Shown here: positions 62,640-64,000 of the stretch, one piece after another
Position numbering within the stretch: position 1 is the first letter of the stretch
How the letters are laid out: every line of letters starts with the position of its first letter
Assembly: GCA_003024785.1 (NCBI GenBank)
Contig: PUQB01000601.1
Span: 62,001 to 126,000, forward strand
Length of the DNA: 64,000 bases
Direction of reading: 5' to 3'
Source of the DNA: Selaginella tamariscina
Lineage: Eukaryota; Streptophyta; Lycopodiopsida; Selaginellales; Selaginellaceae
The notes under the pieces: generated by a model
Told to the model about the DNA's origin: nothing
The model's input: the letters and a program-made list of their open reading frames with translations, nothing else
Databases searched by the model: none
Position numbers and translations under genes: made by a program

Positions 62640-63730
62640 AACCAGTAGCAGGCTATATAAACATTATATGCAGTATATATGATACATTTATAACTTAAAA
62701 GTAGCTTAATAAGTATATAATATAAATTTATAATTGCCTCAACGTTGGAAATATATCTGTGCTACTTAACTAAGTTTTTAATTATTATAAAAAAGGAAAC
62801 TCTCTTCTAAGTTCTAACCTGTTTTCTGAGAATTTTTAAAATAATCAATGTATTTATTTAATATTAATTAAAATTTATATTTGTTATAAGATCTTGAATT
62901 TCATAGGAATTATAGTGTATTTCTTAATCATTAGCATTTAAAGAAATTAAAGATTTTAATACGTGGGATATTATATATATATATATTATATATGATTATT
63001 AAGAAAATGTGTTAAATATGTGATTGCATTTTACTGCACACAATACGGGCAATAAGTCAAAAAAATATACTAAACAAATGCGGCATTTTAACATTAATGA
63101 TAAAGAATCATGAAAATATAACATAGATTTCTGTTAGAAAATAAATTTTAATTATTCTGATTAATTTATATTGCAGTTTTATAAAGTTGTCACTTAAGTT
63201 TGACTACTTTTAGGCTTGTATGTATATACAGTAGTCCCGTTATACTTCTTTCTCTCCCACACACACAGTTTATATAAACATTTCAACACCATTGTTTACA
63301 TGCAGCTATTAATTAATACAAACACTTACGCTCATTGTTCTATATCACTAAAATAAATATTAAATTTAAAAAAAAGAAAAAAGAAGAATATTCTAATCTA
63401 AATACTATATGTTTAAAGCAATTAAATTATTATTAAAACAGATAATTACTATAGTTACTATCTAGTATATTTAAAACACATATACATTATACATAACATA
63501 CTATAAACATATATTTCACACACACACATGTGACAAGACATGCCATATATGTATAACAGTATATGTTCATTCTAAGTGTTTAAATAGAAGTAATGTGCCT
63601 CTGGAGCATACTATACGTGTGTGTAGTGCATGTGTGTACATACGTTAAGCTATCATATTAATATTGTAATATAATTACATCACAGAGCAAAAAACTCATA
63701 CTTATCAAATATCCAACAGTCGTAGATGTT
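62640..63730. repeat. Dispersed AT-rich repeat family, copy
   Basis: Blocks here recur near 38.6-39.2 and 40.6 kb, and partly at 18.1-18.4 kb: TTATATGCAGTATATAT then ATAATTGCCTCAACGT (62,660-62,745), ATTTCTGTTAG...GATTAATTTATATTGCAG then TATAAAGTTGTCACTTAAGTT (63,128-63,203), and CATCACAGAGCAAAAAACTC then ATACTTATCAAATATCCAAC (63,680-63,720). No coding capacity; family unknown. Confidence 0.5.
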
Positions 63731-64000
63731 ACGAAGCATATTACAACTCTCGGCTTTATATTATATGTTAGTTGAGAGAAATAATTTATGGGTTACAATA
63801 CAAAGTTTCAAATAAAAATTAATAAAAATAATTTTAAAGAAATGAATCTTCTTGAAAATTTAAATAATTTTAATATTCTACAAAATCATAAAAATATTCT
63901 TTTCGAATCTCCAAAAAAATTTCAAAATTATTCTCAATTGCAATAATTTCCTCATGTATCAGGGAAGAATTTAATTTTCTTAATTTCTTAAAAGCCATAC

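Overview
The window reads as nuclear DNA of a land plant. It is very AT-rich between genes. It holds several pentatricopeptide-repeat (PPR) genes, a receptor-like cytoplasmic kinase, an ATL-type RING-H2 ligase, Ty3/gypsy elements and a plant hAT transposon. Genes are GC-richer islands with short introns, and many introns carry (GT)n or (GT)n(GA)n microsatellites beside the splice sites. The PPR style (runs of MPERNVVSWN-like repeats) and the Crinkler-type genes recall lycophytes such as Selaginella. That placement is inference only.

Layout: 0-1 kb, decayed gypsy gag fossil. 1-3.9 kb, AT-rich. 3.9-6 kb, PLS-type PPR gene (minus). 6-9.9 kb, AT-rich. 10-17.4 kb, a minus-strand block with a CRCK-like kinase, an eight-exon P-class PPR gene whose last exon runs into a small MITE, and an E-type PPR gene. 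18.4-18.7 kb, an unrecognised exon pair. 19.7-29.9 kb, two Crinkler-type genes placed head to head (a P-loop NTPase and a kinase-like remnant), separated by a young gypsy element. 31.7-35.3 kb, dual-specificity-phosphatase-like and DDT-like gene pieces, long hairpins, an AT-rich minisatellite and a dispersed repeat. 36.4-37.2 kb, a FabZ-like gene with its 3' exon duplicated. 37.4-40.2 kb, a segmental duplication. 41.2-42.6 kb, a Tudor-like gene with duplicated small exons. 43.2-45.3 kb, a truncated old gypsy element. 45.7-46.2 kb, an F-box gene. 47.1-48.1 kb, a five-exon gene resembling the B17.2/NDUFAF2 complex I family. 49.6-50.1 kb, an ~81-bp tandem repeat. 50.8-54.2 kb, an intact-looking hAT element. 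54.6-56.8 kb, unrecognised transposon-like coding remnants. 57.1-57.9 kb, a TPR plus proteasome-like fusion gene. 61.1-62.0 kb, an ATL RING-H2 gene. The rest is AT-rich with microsatellites and dispersed repeats.

Many host genes show frame changes of one base. Most fall in short homopolymers and leave the protein otherwise well conserved. This looks as much like residual long-read consensus error as gene death, so these loci are annotated as genes with a caveat. No single pathway links the genes. The PPR genes and the B17.2-like gene point to organelle RNA processing and respiration. The kinase and RING genes point to signalling. The Crinkler pair is the most unusual accessory content.
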